This document shows, piece by piece, positions 42,496 through 51,483 of a DNA stretch of 64,000 nt. The stretch's first letter is position 1; each line of letters begins with the position of its first letter. The position numbers and the translations under genes were made by a program. The stretch spans positions 1 to 64,000 of the forward strand of contig JAFSGE010000056.1 in the NCBI GenBank assembly GCA_017434885.1, in the 5' to 3' direction. Origin of the DNA: Lachnospiraceae bacterium (GTDB lineage: Bacteria > Bacillota > Clostridia > Lachnospirales > Lachnospiraceae). The notes under the pieces were generated by a model. The model was not told where the DNA came from, did no database searches, and saw nothing but the letters and a program-made list of their open reading frames with translations.

Positions 42496-43686
42496 CTATT
42501 TACCTGCCCTTTCCGCACTTCCTGCAAGACTAAGAAGTACATTTTCACTAAATGCCTTTCCCATCAGCTGTACACCGCCGCTTGTAAGTGCAGGTACACC
42601 AATCAGGTTCGCTACTGCCGTAAATACACTTTCTTCAAATACAACCCCAAAGGCTTTGTCAATCTCATAAGCAGTATATGCGCTCTTGCTGCATACCGGA
42701 GTCAGCACGGCATCGTACTGCTCCATGAGCTCTGCAAATTTCTCAGCAATCACGCGACGTACTTTCAGTGATTTGCCGTAGCAATCCTCATATCGATTCT
42801 TGGACAACACATCAGAACCGTAAAGAATTACTGCCTTGGTAAGGAAGTTAAAGCCTTCTGTTCTGGTATTTACATATAACTCATCAATATTTTTATACTC
42901 TGCGGCACGGTATCCGAATTTTACACCATCATAACGGGAAACATTGTTACAGGTTTCCGCAGTCATTAAAATCTGCCATGCCGTATTGGCAACGTCAAAA
43001 ATGTTCAGGGAAATTTCTTCTACGATTACGCCTGCTGCGCGAAGCTTCTCTGCATAAGCATTTACGCGGGCAACAGTTTCCTCATCTGCTTTTTCCATCA
43101 GTTCTTTTATCATACAGACTTTTTTTCCGCTAATGGGAAGTTCTGTGCTGTAATCATACTTTTCTTCTCTAAGGCAGGTGCCGTCCTTTTCATCATATCC
43201 GGCAATTACATCCATAACCTCTTTGATACCTTCCACGTTACCGGCATATACGCCCATCTGCTCCCCGGAAGCAGCACAGGAAATAATTCCGTAACGAGAA
43301 ACGGTTCCGTAAGTAGGCTTTAAGAAGTCTACTCCGGAAAGGGCTGCAGCTCTACGGGTAGCCCCGTTCATATCAACGCCAAGGGCAGCTTTTACTTCAC
43401 CGCTTGCAACCGCCTTAGCTGCTGCGCCTTTCAATGTTTCTTCATTATCATTTTCACTGTAGTAGGAAAACTCACCTACAAGGTCAAGTCCAAACTCGCC
43501 CACATGAGTTTTTCCTGCCATTTCATAGCCTGCCTTTTCCAGACGGACAACTGCTTCTGCACTGAAAAGAGGCTTAAAACCTTCCAATATATGAGAACCT
43601 GCTGCAGTCTGCGCACCTTTTACAAGAATGGTATCGTCTACTGCAATAGTTCCTTTGTCTGATAATTTAACAGTATAATTATTCAT
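42496..43686 (-). CDS. GatA-like protein lacking the amidase catalytic triad (396 aa)
   Basis: Clearly related to GatA through LEGFKP, GKTHVGEFG, LKPTYGTVSRYGI and NNVSRYDGVKFGYR, but shortened by about 90 residues. Canonical GatA releases ammonia from glutamine by a Lys, cis-Ser, Ser triad. Here the lysine of IKDN is replaced (VDDT), the GGSSGGS serine block is replaced by an acidic segment without it, and the nucleophile site DTGGS reads DMNGA. All three catalytic residues are gone while the fold-forming C-terminal half is kept. It may be a structural subunit binding GatB and the GatC domain. I use ATG 43686 with GAGG. Confidence 0.85.
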   Translation of the reverse strand: MNNYTVKLSDKGTIAVDDTILVKGAQTAAGSHILEGFKPLFSAEAVVRLEKAGYEMAGKTHVGEFGLDLVGEFSYYSENDNEETLKGAAAKAVASGEVKAALGVDMNGATRRAAALSGVDFLKPTYGTVSRYGIISCAASGEQMGVYAGNVEGIKEVMDVIAGYDEKDGTCLREEKYDYSTELPISGKKVCMIKELMEKADEETVARVNAYAEKLRAAGVIVEEISLNIFDVANTAWQILMTAETCNNVSRYDGVKFGYRAAEYKNIDELYVNTRTEGFNFLTKAVILYGSDVLSKNRYEDCYGKSLKVRRVIAEKFAELMEQYDAVLTPVCSKSAYTAYEIDKAFGVVFEESVFTAVANLIGVPALTSGGVQLMGKAFSENVLLSLAGSAERAGK

Positions 43687-43696
43687 CTTACGCACC

Positions 43697-45772
43697 TCAC
43701 TTTACAAGTCTGGGCACTTGCCAGCTGTCTTCACTACGCTCAGGAGCACCTTCCAAAAGGCTTTCTCTTGAGAACTTCTGGTCTCTAACATCCTCACGAA
43801 GTACATTGGTCATGGGCATTACATGTACCATTTCTTCCACATTTTCCGTATCAATGTCTTTCAGCGCATCTTCATGGACTTTCATCATTTTGAAAATGTC
43901 CTGCATATCGCTTTCTTCTTTTTCAGAAAGAGATAACTGATTTAACTGCTGGTCATTGGAGAAGGTGGAACGTTTTTCACTGCGCGTTCTGCCGCTGCCA
44001 CTGGGTACTCCCCTGGATGCCAGTGCGTTTGTGCTGCCAAGAAGATGTACATCCTCAAGCTGCTGATTGGTAACCTCACTGGGTGCGCCAAGTAAAAGGT
44101 CCTGTGCATTTCCGTTAAGCGGGAATGCAATTACTTCCAAAATCTTTTCTTCATCGGTAAGGAGCATTACGGTACGGTCAATACCCGGTGCCATACCTGC
44201 ATGAGGGGGTGCTCCGTACTGGAATGCAGTGTAAAGTGCATTAAATCTGGTCTTTAATTCTTCCTCTGAATATCCGGCAATTTCAAATGCCTTCTTCATA
44301 ATATCAATATCATGGTTACGAACCGCACCGGAAGCAAGCTCGATACCGTTACACACCAAGTCATACTGATAAGCCAGAACCTCTGTGGGATCATCACCAA
44401 GAAGCGCTTCCATTCCGCCCTGAGGCATAGAGAAAGGATTGTGTGTAAAGATGGTATCTCCTGTTTCTTCGTCGATTTCATACATAGGGAAGTCAACTAC
44501 GAAGCAGAATTCAAAAGCATCATTCTTAATCAAGTCAAGCTGGTCTTTTCTTGCAAGATAAGAACGGATATGCCCTGCTTTCTTCTCCGTATCTCCCTTC
44601 TTATCATCACAGATAAAGAACAGAGTTTCGCCCTCTTTTACGCCTGTAAGTTCAATAATCTCTGCTTTCTTTGCATCACTTAAGAACTTAGCAATAGGTC
44701 CTGCAAATACACCCTCTTTTAAGGTAATGTATCCGAGACCGCCAAGGCCTACCTCAGGTGAGGTTGCAAACTTTAAGGAATCTTCAAAGAACTTTTTGGA
44801 TTTTCCTGCGCAGTTTGCCACAATACCTCTTACCGGTTTTCCCTTAAATGCAGGGAAATCTACATCTGCAAAGAAGTCTGTCAGGTCGCAAATGATTAAG
44901 GGGTTACGAAGATCCGGTTTATCGGAACCGTATTTCATCATCGCTTCCGCGTAAGTAATACGGCGGAAAGGTCTGGGTGTTACCTTCTTATCGGAGAAGG
45001 TAGTAAAGGTATCGTAAATCACGTCTTCACACACCTCAAGAACCTCTTCCTGGGTTGCAAAAGCCATTTCAAAGTCAAGCTGATAAAACTCACCGGGAGA
45101 ACGGTCTGCTCTGGCATCTTCATCTCTAAAGCAGGGAGCTACCTGGAAGTATCTGTCAAAGCCGGATACCATCAGAAGCTGCTTAAACTGCTGGGGAGCC
45201 TGGGGAAGTGCATAAAACTTACCCGGATGCTTACGGCTGGGTACCAAAAAGTCACGGGCACCTTCCGGTGAAGAAGCTGTCAGAATCGGTGTCTGCATAT
45301 CAAGGAAGTTAAGTGACTCCATCTTGTTACGCATATGACGGATAATCTGGGAACGCTTCACAATGTTATCATGGTTCTTCGGGTTACGAAGGTCAAGATA
45401 ACGGTATTTGAGACGAAGCTCATCCTTGCTAAGATGAGAGTTTCTTACTTCAAAAGGAAGCATGTTGCGGCTCTTACCAAGCACCTGCAAAGAATCTGCC
45501 ACAAGCTCTACATAACCGGTATCTATCTTTTCATTTACAGTTTCCGCATCTCTCTTATTTACAATACCGCTTACGGAAATAACCGTTTCACGGTTGACAT
45601 TCTTCAGTAATTCCTCATTGTGGACAACCACCTGTGTCACACCGGTGTAGTCACGTAAGTCGATGAAAATAACGCCACCATGGTCACGTACAACATCCAC
45701 CCAGCCTGCAAGCTGAACAGTTTTTCCGACATGCTCATCGCGTATGTCGTTACAGAATAGTGTTCTATACAT
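43697..45772 (-). CDS. aspS: Aspartyl-tRNA synthetase fused to a GatC-like domain (691 aa)
   Basis: Residues 1 to about 580 are a complete bacterial AspRS: OB-fold start with AGWVDVVRDHGG, class II motif 2 FRDEDARADRSPGEF, and motif 3 GMAPGIDRTV. AspRS would normally end near DLLLGAPSEVTNQQLEDVH. A Ser/Arg-rich linker then leads to about 82 residues that resemble GatC (VEEMVHVMPMTNVLREDV, ESLLEGAPERSEDSWQVPRLV), a subunit that wraps GatA and GatB. I start at ATG 45772 (TAGGAGG upstream); the 44 codons upstream overlap the leader. A T-box controls it. It would channel Asp-tRNA to the amidotransferase partners. Confidence 0.93.
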   Translation of the reverse strand: MYRTLFCNDIRDEHVGKTVQLAGWVDVVRDHGGVIFIDLRDYTGVTQVVVHNEELLKNVNRETVISVSGIVNKRDAETVNEKIDTGYVELVADSLQVLGKSRNMLPFEVRNSHLSKDELRLKYRYLDLRNPKNHDNIVKRSQIIRHMRNKMESLNFLDMQTPILTASSPEGARDFLVPSRKHPGKFYALPQAPQQFKQLLMVSGFDRYFQVAPCFRDEDARADRSPGEFYQLDFEMAFATQEEVLEVCEDVIYDTFTTFSDKKVTPRPFRRITYAEAMMKYGSDKPDLRNPLIICDLTDFFADVDFPAFKGKPVRGIVANCAGKSKKFFEDSLKFATSPEVGLGGLGYITLKEGVFAGPIAKFLSDAKKAEIIELTGVKEGETLFFICDDKKGDTEKKAGHIRSYLARKDQLDLIKNDAFEFCFVVDFPMYEIDEETGDTIFTHNPFSMPQGGMEALLGDDPTEVLAYQYDLVCNGIELASGAVRNHDIDIMKKAFEIAGYSEEELKTRFNALYTAFQYGAPPHAGMAPGIDRTVMLLTDEEKILEVIAFPLNGNAQDLLLGAPSEVTNQQLEDVHLLGSTNALASRGVPSGSGRTRSEKRSTFSNDQQLNQLSLSEKEESDMQDIFKMMKVHEDALKDIDTENVEEMVHVMPMTNVLREDVRDQKFSRESLLEGAPERSEDSWQVPRLVK

Positions 45773-45784
45773 AACAAAACCTCC

Positions 45785-46022
45785 TATAATGAAATTAAAA
45801 AAGTCCCTGGGAATATGAAATTCATATTCCCGGGACGAGTAAACAAAATTTAACCCGCGGTGCCACCCGCATTGATACCAAAGGTATCCTCTTTTCTTAT
45901 ACAATTGTAAATTACAATCAGAGTGTTCCCAAACTTACTACTCATCTGAAATACGCTTTCAGTCGGTGACGTATTCTCCCTGTCAGACTTTCCACAAAAG
46001 CCGAGTCTCTGATAACAAAAAA
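45785..46022 (-). ncRNA. T-box riboswitch leader of aspS operon
   Basis: A typical T-box leader. The conserved GGGTGGCACCGCGG T-box core lies at 45854-45870 and an intrinsic terminator (GTCCC..GGGAC arms at 45803-45836 plus a U-tract) sits just before the aspS ribosome site. Upstream hairpins and a GAGTAGTAA segment form stem I and III regions. Candidate specifier triplets are GAC (45962-45964) and AAC (45925-45927), but I cannot fix the codon. Binding of uncharged tRNA would favour the antiterminator and read-through. Confidence 0.93.
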
Positions 46023-46051
46023 ATAATAGCAAACCAAAAATCATTTGTCAA
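46023..46051 (-). promoter_or_regulatory. Promoter of the T-box/aspS operon
   Basis: -35 TTGACA (46046-46051) and -10 TATTAT (46023-46028) are spaced exactly 17 bp on the minus strand, immediately upstream of the leader. Confidence 0.8.
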
Positions 46052-46099
46052 CATAGTCTTATGCAATTTTTCATTTTTTTCTTCATCCACATTTTACCA

Positions 46100-48295
46100 T
46101 CAGGAATATTGTTTCTTTTCCTCAGGCACCCATTTTTCAAGCAATTCATGAAGCTGTGTGCGCTCAAAGGGTTTGGATAGGAAATCGTCAAATCCATTGC
46201 GTAGGTATTCTTCCCTTGCTCCCTGAATGGCATTTGCGGTCAGTGCAACAATAATAGTCCCCTCTGCTGTTTCATTGTAATCGGAACGGATAATCTTTGT
46301 TGCCTCCATACCGTCCATCTCCGGCATCATATGGTCCATGAGAATCATATCATAATGTTGCTTACCTACCAGTTCAATTGCTTCTTTTCCACCGCCGGCA
46401 GCCTGTATTTGGAATCCGTATGCTTTCAACATGGCCGATACTACCTTACGGTTCATAGTATTGTCATCCACTACCAACACATGGTATTCATCGCACACAA
46501 ACATTTGTGATTTTTCCTGTTTTTCTGCTCTGACACCGGCGCCCGTTTCCCCGATAGTATGTCTGTCCACCACAGGCTGTTTGATGTGTATGATAAACCG
46601 TGTTCCCTTCTCATACTCGCTTTCTACCCGAATATCACCTTCCATCAAGGTAACTAGCTGCTTGGTGATGGCCAGCCCCAAACCGGTTCCTTCGATTTTT
46701 TTGTTCCGGTTCATATCCAGCTGTTTGAATGATTCAAAGATTGCATCCAAATTTTCTTTTTTGATACCGATTCCCGTATCACAAATCACAAACTGTAAAT
46801 TTATATTTTTATCATCTGTATATTTTGCAGAAACATCCAGACTAACGTACCCTTCTCTTGTAAACTTAATGGCATTATTTAAAATATTAATCAGAATCTG
46901 ACGGATTCTTCCCTCGTCACCGTATAGTTTATGCGGAATATCCTCATCCACATTCACTTTAATCTGTAATCCTTTTTTCTCTGCCGGCATCCGAATCAGA
47001 TTGACGGTTTCCTGTACCATATCCTGAACATAATAGTCATCCTCCACCAGTTCCATCTTACCGGCTTCAACCTTGGACAAATCCAGAATATCATTAATGA
47101 TGGATAAAAGATTCAATGCTGCAGTCTTGATATCGCATGCAAAATCATATATCTTACGCCCACGGCTCTCATCAATAATTAATTCGCTCATACCGATGAT
47201 AGCATTCATCGGTGTACGGATTTCGTGGGACATATTGGCAAGAAAATCCGATTTCGCACGGTTTGCCGCTTCTGCTTTTTCCCGCATCAGACTCAGTTCA
47301 TTGATATACTCATATGTATCGGTTACATCCATAATCAGTACGGTATATCCGCGCACAATCTGTTCATAATCAACCAATGTATGTATACGTCCTTCGTAAT
47401 GGCTCTCCCCTATTATAAATCGTTCCTGTTCATCCCCTTCCAAAAGGTGCATCGGAAAGTTTTCCAGTTTCTTCACGCTCTGATGAATATTTATCCCTGG
47501 GAAAATAGTTCCGGCTGCCTCATTGAATATTAATACTTTATAATCCTCATCCAACGTAATCATGCCGTCTCCAAGGGAATTGAGCATAGTTTCCGTTGCA
47601 GTTCTGGTAAGGTCAAAGTCCTTGCGGTTCCAAACCAGTACTACCAAAACAAAAAACAATAACGCCATAGATACCGGTGTGGGGTCATAACCTTCCGGAA
47701 ATATCTTTAATACATACAAAACAAGCACGGAAATCGCAACTGTCGCTCCGCCGATAATTAATCTTAATTTTCCGATTCTTTTGGCACTTTTTTCTCTTCG
47801 GACAGTTCTGAGCAATACCCATACGGCAACTGCCCACGGTATTACCGTACAAAACAGCATATAGAAATAAAATCCCGGACCATAGGAAAGTATCAAATGC
47901 GGAAATGCGCCGCTTTGTGTAAACTCAATGTTGGTATAATAAAGCTTGTGCATGGGACTTGTCCACACCATCAGAATCACTGCACATCCGCACAAAAGCA
48001 AAAAGCGCTCAAATGCCACATGCTCTTTCAATCCGCAATAATTGCAAATAAACATCATAAAGAATATGGCTACAATACTGCCACCTAAATATTCTACCTT
48101 CACCGCAATCATGGCTTCCTGCTGCGTTTGCGAAAACAACTCCAGTAAATAACCCACATTATGAACAAATTCCGCAATGGTAAATGACAGCATCAACTTC
48201 TGTGCATAAGTCGAGCCTCCCCGAAACACATATACCAAGGAAAATATGGTAGCAAATATCGCTAATAATTGTATAAAAACAAGTACATTAAACAT
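46100..48295 (-). CDS. Hybrid histidine kinase with 7TM input and receiver (731 aa)
   Basis: Membrane sensor kinase. Residues 1-225 hold about seven hydrophobic segments in a histidine-kinase 7TM arrangement, followed by a PAS-like region (235-330). HisKA has the phospho-acceptor H357 in [10 protein letters not shown]. The HATPase domain has DTGIGI near 506 and GTGLGLA near 537. A C-terminal receiver carries D654 in [11 protein letters not shown]. No HPt is attached. The start is ATG 48295 (AAGGCGA upstream). The nearest output gene could be the HD-GYP regulator 14 kb away or elsewhere. It is separated from the T-box operon by its own 3' gap. Confidence 0.92.
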   Translation of the reverse strand: MFNVLVFIQLLAIFATIFSLVYVFRGGSTYAQKLMLSFTIAEFVHNVGYLLELFSQTQQEAMIAVKVEYLGGSIVAIFFMMFICNYCGLKEHVAFERFLLLCGCAVILMVWTSPMHKLYYTNIEFTQSGAFPHLILSYGPGFYFYMLFCTVIPWAVAVWVLLRTVRREKSAKRIGKLRLIIGGATVAISVLVLYVLKIFPEGYDPTPVSMALLFFVLVVLVWNRKDFDLTRTATETMLNSLGDGMITLDEDYKVLIFNEAAGTIFPGINIHQSVKKLENFPMHLLEGDEQERFIIGESHYEGRIHTLVDYEQIVRGYTVLIMDVTDTYEYINELSLMREKAEAANRAKSDFLANMSHEIRTPMNAIIGMSELIIDESRGRKIYDFACDIKTAALNLLSIINDILDLSKVEAGKMELVEDDYYVQDMVQETVNLIRMPAEKKGLQIKVNVDEDIPHKLYGDEGRIRQILINILNNAIKFTREGYVSLDVSAKYTDDKNINLQFVICDTGIGIKKENLDAIFESFKQLDMNRNKKIEGTGLGLAITKQLVTLMEGDIRVESEYEKGTRFIIHIKQPVVDRHTIGETGAGVRAEKQEKSQMFVCDEYHVLVVDDNTMNRKVVSAMLKAYGFQIQAAGGGKEAIELVGKQHYDMILMDHMMPEMDGMEATKIIRSDYNETAEGTIIVALTANAIQGAREEYLRNGFDDFLSKPFERTQLHELLEKWVPEEKKQYS

Positions 48296-48348
48296 AAGTC
48301 GCCTTTTTCTCCATCCACACTAAATATTGCTTTCTATCATTTCCCTTA

Positions 48349-49530
48349 TCACGGCTTTGTTTCCTTTACAATGCCGTTCTCATCAATTTCCACGTTAACG
48401 GAAATTCCTTCCAAAAAGGAGTAGATACGTTCCTGTTCTGCATCCTGAGTTACGATTTTGGTACAAAAACCGGACTGCACTGCCGGAATCACCTTCACTT
48501 CAATATTTCCGCCCATATCATCTCCGTAAAAATGCAAATCAAGTAACATAGTATCCAAAGTTTTTTCATTAAACCAGTAATTACCCAGACTATATATAAT
48601 GGGCTTTCCGTTATAATATTCCATTCCCTGCAAACAATGACTGTGAGCACCGATTACCACATCCGCACCTGCATCCAGATACGCTTTTCCGGTAGTCAAT
48701 TGCACATCTTCCAATTCATAGCTGTACTCTGTTCCCCAATGAACATATGCCAGTACAAAATCTGCATTTTCTTTTGCCTTGGCAATGGTCTCCAAAAAGA
48801 GCGTTGTATCATAGCAACGCAAAATACCCGGTGCAGCTTCTGTTGCCTGTGGCGTCATCTTATATTTTTCTGCTCTGGATGCAGCAACAAATGCCACTCT
48901 CTTTCCATCCAGTTCTATATAAACAGGTTCCATGGCCTCCTGCAGATTTCTCCCTGCTCCCATATACTCAATCCCTGCTGCCTCAAGAGTTGCAAAGGTA
49001 TCAAGCAATGCCTGACTGCCATAATCATATACATGATTGTTTGCCAGCTTAACAATATCTACACCCAACTCCTGCAAAATCTTCACTCTCTCCGGATTTG
49101 CCCTGAACGTATAGGCTTTTCCCTCAAGAGGCGCACCGCCCAGGCTGTATGTAAATTCATTGTTCAGGCACATCACATCTGCCTGATTCATATGTGAAAT
49201 CAGTTCCTCTGATATACAATCCCTGATGCCGTTTTCCTGCTGATTTAAGTACTGTGTTGTACACCATGCTTCATCTAAATTAATGTCACCGGCAAAGCAA
49301 ACAGTAAAATCATATGGATTCTGAGGCGGCATGCTTGTCGGTACCGGCGCCGGCAGTTCAGCATAAATACAGGAAACAGCTTCCACCGCCAGATTCTCCT
49401 GCATTTCTGTCTTTATTACCTGTTTTGTCAGTTCCTGCTGCCCGCAGGCTGTCAGCATCCCCATGCTTAACAGGACTCCACATATAATCATAAGGATTCT
49501 CTTTTCTTTTTTTGGTGTCTCTATCCTCAC
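48349..49530 (-). CDS. CapA-family poly-gamma-glutamate-synthesis-like lipoprotein (393 aa)
   Basis: A lipoprotein signal with lipobox LTAC near residue 29 precedes a Pro-rich linker and a CapA/PgsA-like metallophosphatase-type domain: CFAGDINLDEAW, NNEFTYSLGG, KLANNHVYDYG, and VIGAHSHCLQGMEYYNGKPIIYSLGNYWF, which supply the metal-binding Asp, Asn and His residues. Members act in capsule or surface polymer handling. The start is GTG 49530 with GGAGG. It lies between a hybrid kinase and the assembly-line cassette; no pgsB/C genes are near. Confidence 0.9.
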   Translation of the reverse strand: MRIETPKKEKRILMIICGVLLSMGMLTACGQQELTKQVIKTEMQENLAVEAVSCIYAELPAPVPTSMPPQNPYDFTVCFAGDINLDEAWCTTQYLNQQENGIRDCISEELISHMNQADVMCLNNEFTYSLGGAPLEGKAYTFRANPERVKILQELGVDIVKLANNHVYDYGSQALLDTFATLEAAGIEYMGAGRNLQEAMEPVYIELDGKRVAFVAASRAEKYKMTPQATEAAPGILRCYDTTLFLETIAKAKENADFVLAYVHWGTEYSYELEDVQLTTGKAYLDAGADVVIGAHSHCLQGMEYYNGKPIIYSLGNYWFNEKTLDTMLLDLHFYGDDMGGNIEVKVIPAVQSGFCTKIVTQDAEQERIYSFLEGISVNVEIDENGIVKETKP

Positions 49531-49629
49531 GCTTCACCCTCCGGCTCTGTCATATCCAGCTTATCACACTGCTTCTGCATTATTCTGCTCATTAGCTATA
49601 TTTTATCATGTTTAACCCATATATCCAAC

Positions 49630-49664
49630 AAAAAAAACTCCAACCTTCCGGTGAGAGTTTTTTT
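49630..49664. terminator. Bidirectional terminator after AMP-ligase gene
   Basis: AAAAAACTC and GAGTTTTTTT arms flank ACC/GGT around TTCC. A-tract on one side and T-tract on the other make it functional in both directions; it is 10 bp past the 49674 stop. Confidence 0.85.
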
Positions 49665-49673
49665 GCATTACAA

Positions 49674-51182
49674 TTAATATCTTTTAATTTTTTTGGAAGT
49701 ATTTTTTTCAAATTCCGTATCACGCACAGTCAAGTCTAACACACGTTTATAAACAGGCGCATCACTATTGTACTTGTCAATTATCTCCTGCAGTTTTTCT
49801 CTGATATCTGTGATACCGGCTTCTTCTGCATATTCATAATTAGGGAAAATTTCAGCCTGGATTACCTGCTCTTTTTCCCGAACAATAATTTCTTTAATCA
49901 GATCATCCTTGCCAAGTTCGTTTTCAATCTCTTCAGGAGATACATTCTCACCGTTTGCAAGAATAATCAGATTCTTTTTCCGGCCTGTAATATATATGTA
50001 TTGATCATCGTCGATATATCCCAGATCTCCTGTCCTTAACCAGCCATCACAAAGTGCCTGTGCTGTCTCATCCGGCATCTTGTAGTAGCCCATCATAACA
50101 CTGCTGCCCTTCACCCAGATTTCATCGTCCACAATCTTTGCCTCGCAGTTAGGAAGCAGTTTTCCTACAGAACCGGTACGGTTATCCCACTCTAAGTTAT
50201 TACTGATAACAGGTGAACACTCTGTCATCCCGTACCCCTGTAAAATAGTAATGCCATACTCCGCAAACTTCTCCACATAATCAGGATTTAAGTAAGCACC
50301 GCCACTGCAAATAGTGGTCAGATTATCTCCAAATGCCATTTTTGCAACAGCCTGTTTGGGATAAGCATCCCCTGCTGCCCTTAATTTTGCGTATAAGGAT
50401 TCGATTACAAGCGGTACCATCAAAATCATATTGGGCTGAAACAGCTTAATATTCTTTTGTAAATGCATAATGGAATCATTAATACATACAACGGAGCCAA
50501 CCTGATATGCCTTTAAAATATCCATGGTCAGACAATATACATGATTAATCGGTAGCATTGTCAATGTAATATTTCCACGCGGAATCTTCATATCAAGGCA
50601 GGTTGCGTTTTCAGCCAGATTGCGGTGGGAAAGCATAACTCCCTTACTGATTCCTGTTGTACCGGAAGTAAAAAGAATGGTACAAAGCTGCTCCGGGTCA
50701 ATTGCAGTTTCATATTCTCCGGCATTATCTTTCAGCAGCTGTTCAAAAGAAAGTATTCCGTCTTTTTCTTCCTGTGCCTGCATGGATACGATATGCTGTA
50801 TCTGCGGGCAGGATGCTTTTGCCGCAACCGCTACATCCCCGCGAATCTCATCATATACCAGCATCTCTACATCAGCACGGCGCAAGAGCTCGCACACTGC
50901 ATCTGCCGGCAACTGGGCATCAATCGGCACTGCCACACTGCCACTGCATGTTACCCCAAGATAAGTGATAATCCATTGATAAGACGTTGCCCCTATGATT
51001 GCCACATGCCTGCCTTTCATGCCAAGGGCCTCTACTGCACGGCTCATTGCCATAGTATCTCTGTTAACTTCACTATATGTTTTTTCTTTGATTTCCTTTT
51101 TTACCTTATAGCGGTACGCCGGCAAATCACCATGCTCCTTTACACCGTACTGCACAAGTTCTCTTAATGTCTGAATTGCCAT
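49674..51182 (-). CDS. AMP-dependent acyl/amino-acid ligase (502 aa)
   Basis: Adenylate-forming enzyme that activates a carboxylate with ATP. The P-loop-type motif is ILFTSGTTGISKGVMLSH, then GYGMTECSP, GWLRTGDLGYI, ITGRKKNLIILANGENVSPEEIE, and the late lysine in the C-terminal KKIKRY tail. Closest in look to acyl-CoA/acyl-ACP synthetases or stand-alone NRPS A domains. I start at ATG 51182 (GGAGG upstream). A dedicated carrier protein gene lies 31 bp upstream, a condensation-type gene and a hydrolase before that, on one strand. Substrate cannot be deduced. Confidence 0.92.
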   Translation of the reverse strand: MAIQTLRELVQYGVKEHGDLPAYRYKVKKEIKEKTYSEVNRDTMAMSRAVEALGMKGRHVAIIGATSYQWIITYLGVTCSGSVAVPIDAQLPADAVCELLRRADVEMLVYDEIRGDVAVAAKASCPQIQHIVSMQAQEEKDGILSFEQLLKDNAGEYETAIDPEQLCTILFTSGTTGISKGVMLSHRNLAENATCLDMKIPRGNITLTMLPINHVYCLTMDILKAYQVGSVVCINDSIMHLQKNIKLFQPNMILMVPLVIESLYAKLRAAGDAYPKQAVAKMAFGDNLTTICSGGAYLNPDYVEKFAEYGITILQGYGMTECSPVISNNLEWDNRTGSVGKLLPNCEAKIVDDEIWVKGSSVMMGYYKMPDETAQALCDGWLRTGDLGYIDDDQYIYITGRKKNLIILANGENVSPEEIENELGKDDLIKEIIVREKEQVIQAEIFPNYEYAEEAGITDIREKLQEIIDKYNSDAPVYKRVLDLTVRDTEFEKNTSKKIKRY

Positions 51183-51213
51183 ATTTTCCTCCGTTTCACA
51201 CACACTGCATCTT

Positions 51214-51438
51214 TTACATTAAAGATTCAATATAATCCATGGCATCCTTGACAGTTCTGATCTGAACCACGTCGCGTTCTTCCACTTCCACGTCAAATTT
51301 CTCTTCCACTTCTCCTACAAGACTCATAAAATCAAAGGAGTTAAATCCTAAATCTTCCATAAATCTCGCGTCCTCAGTTACCTGCTCCGGCTCCACGTCC
51401 ACATATTGACAAATAAGCTCTCTGAATTGTTCTAACAT
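51214..51438 (-). CDS. Acyl/peptidyl carrier protein (74 aa)
   Basis: A stand-alone carrier: RELICQYVDVEPEQVTEDARFMEDLGFNSFDFMSLVGEVEEKF. The serine in GFNSFDF is in place for 4'-phosphopantetheine. Length 74 is typical. The start is ATG 51438 with AGGAG. It is sandwiched between the condensation-type gene and the AMP-ligase, so it is probably charged by that ligase rather than serving general fatty acid synthesis. Confidence 0.93.
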   Translation of the reverse strand: MLEQFRELICQYVDVEPEQVTEDARFMEDLGFNSFDFMSLVGEVEEKFDVEVEERDVVQIRTVKDAMDYIESLM

Positions 51439-51483
51439 TTTTTATTCTCCTTTACTGTTTCATTGTTCATTTTTCTTTACATG

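Noticed and set aside
45773..45904. 44-codon extension of aspS
   Set aside because: It translates the T-box terminator and leader; the ATG at 45772 has the proper AGGAGG.
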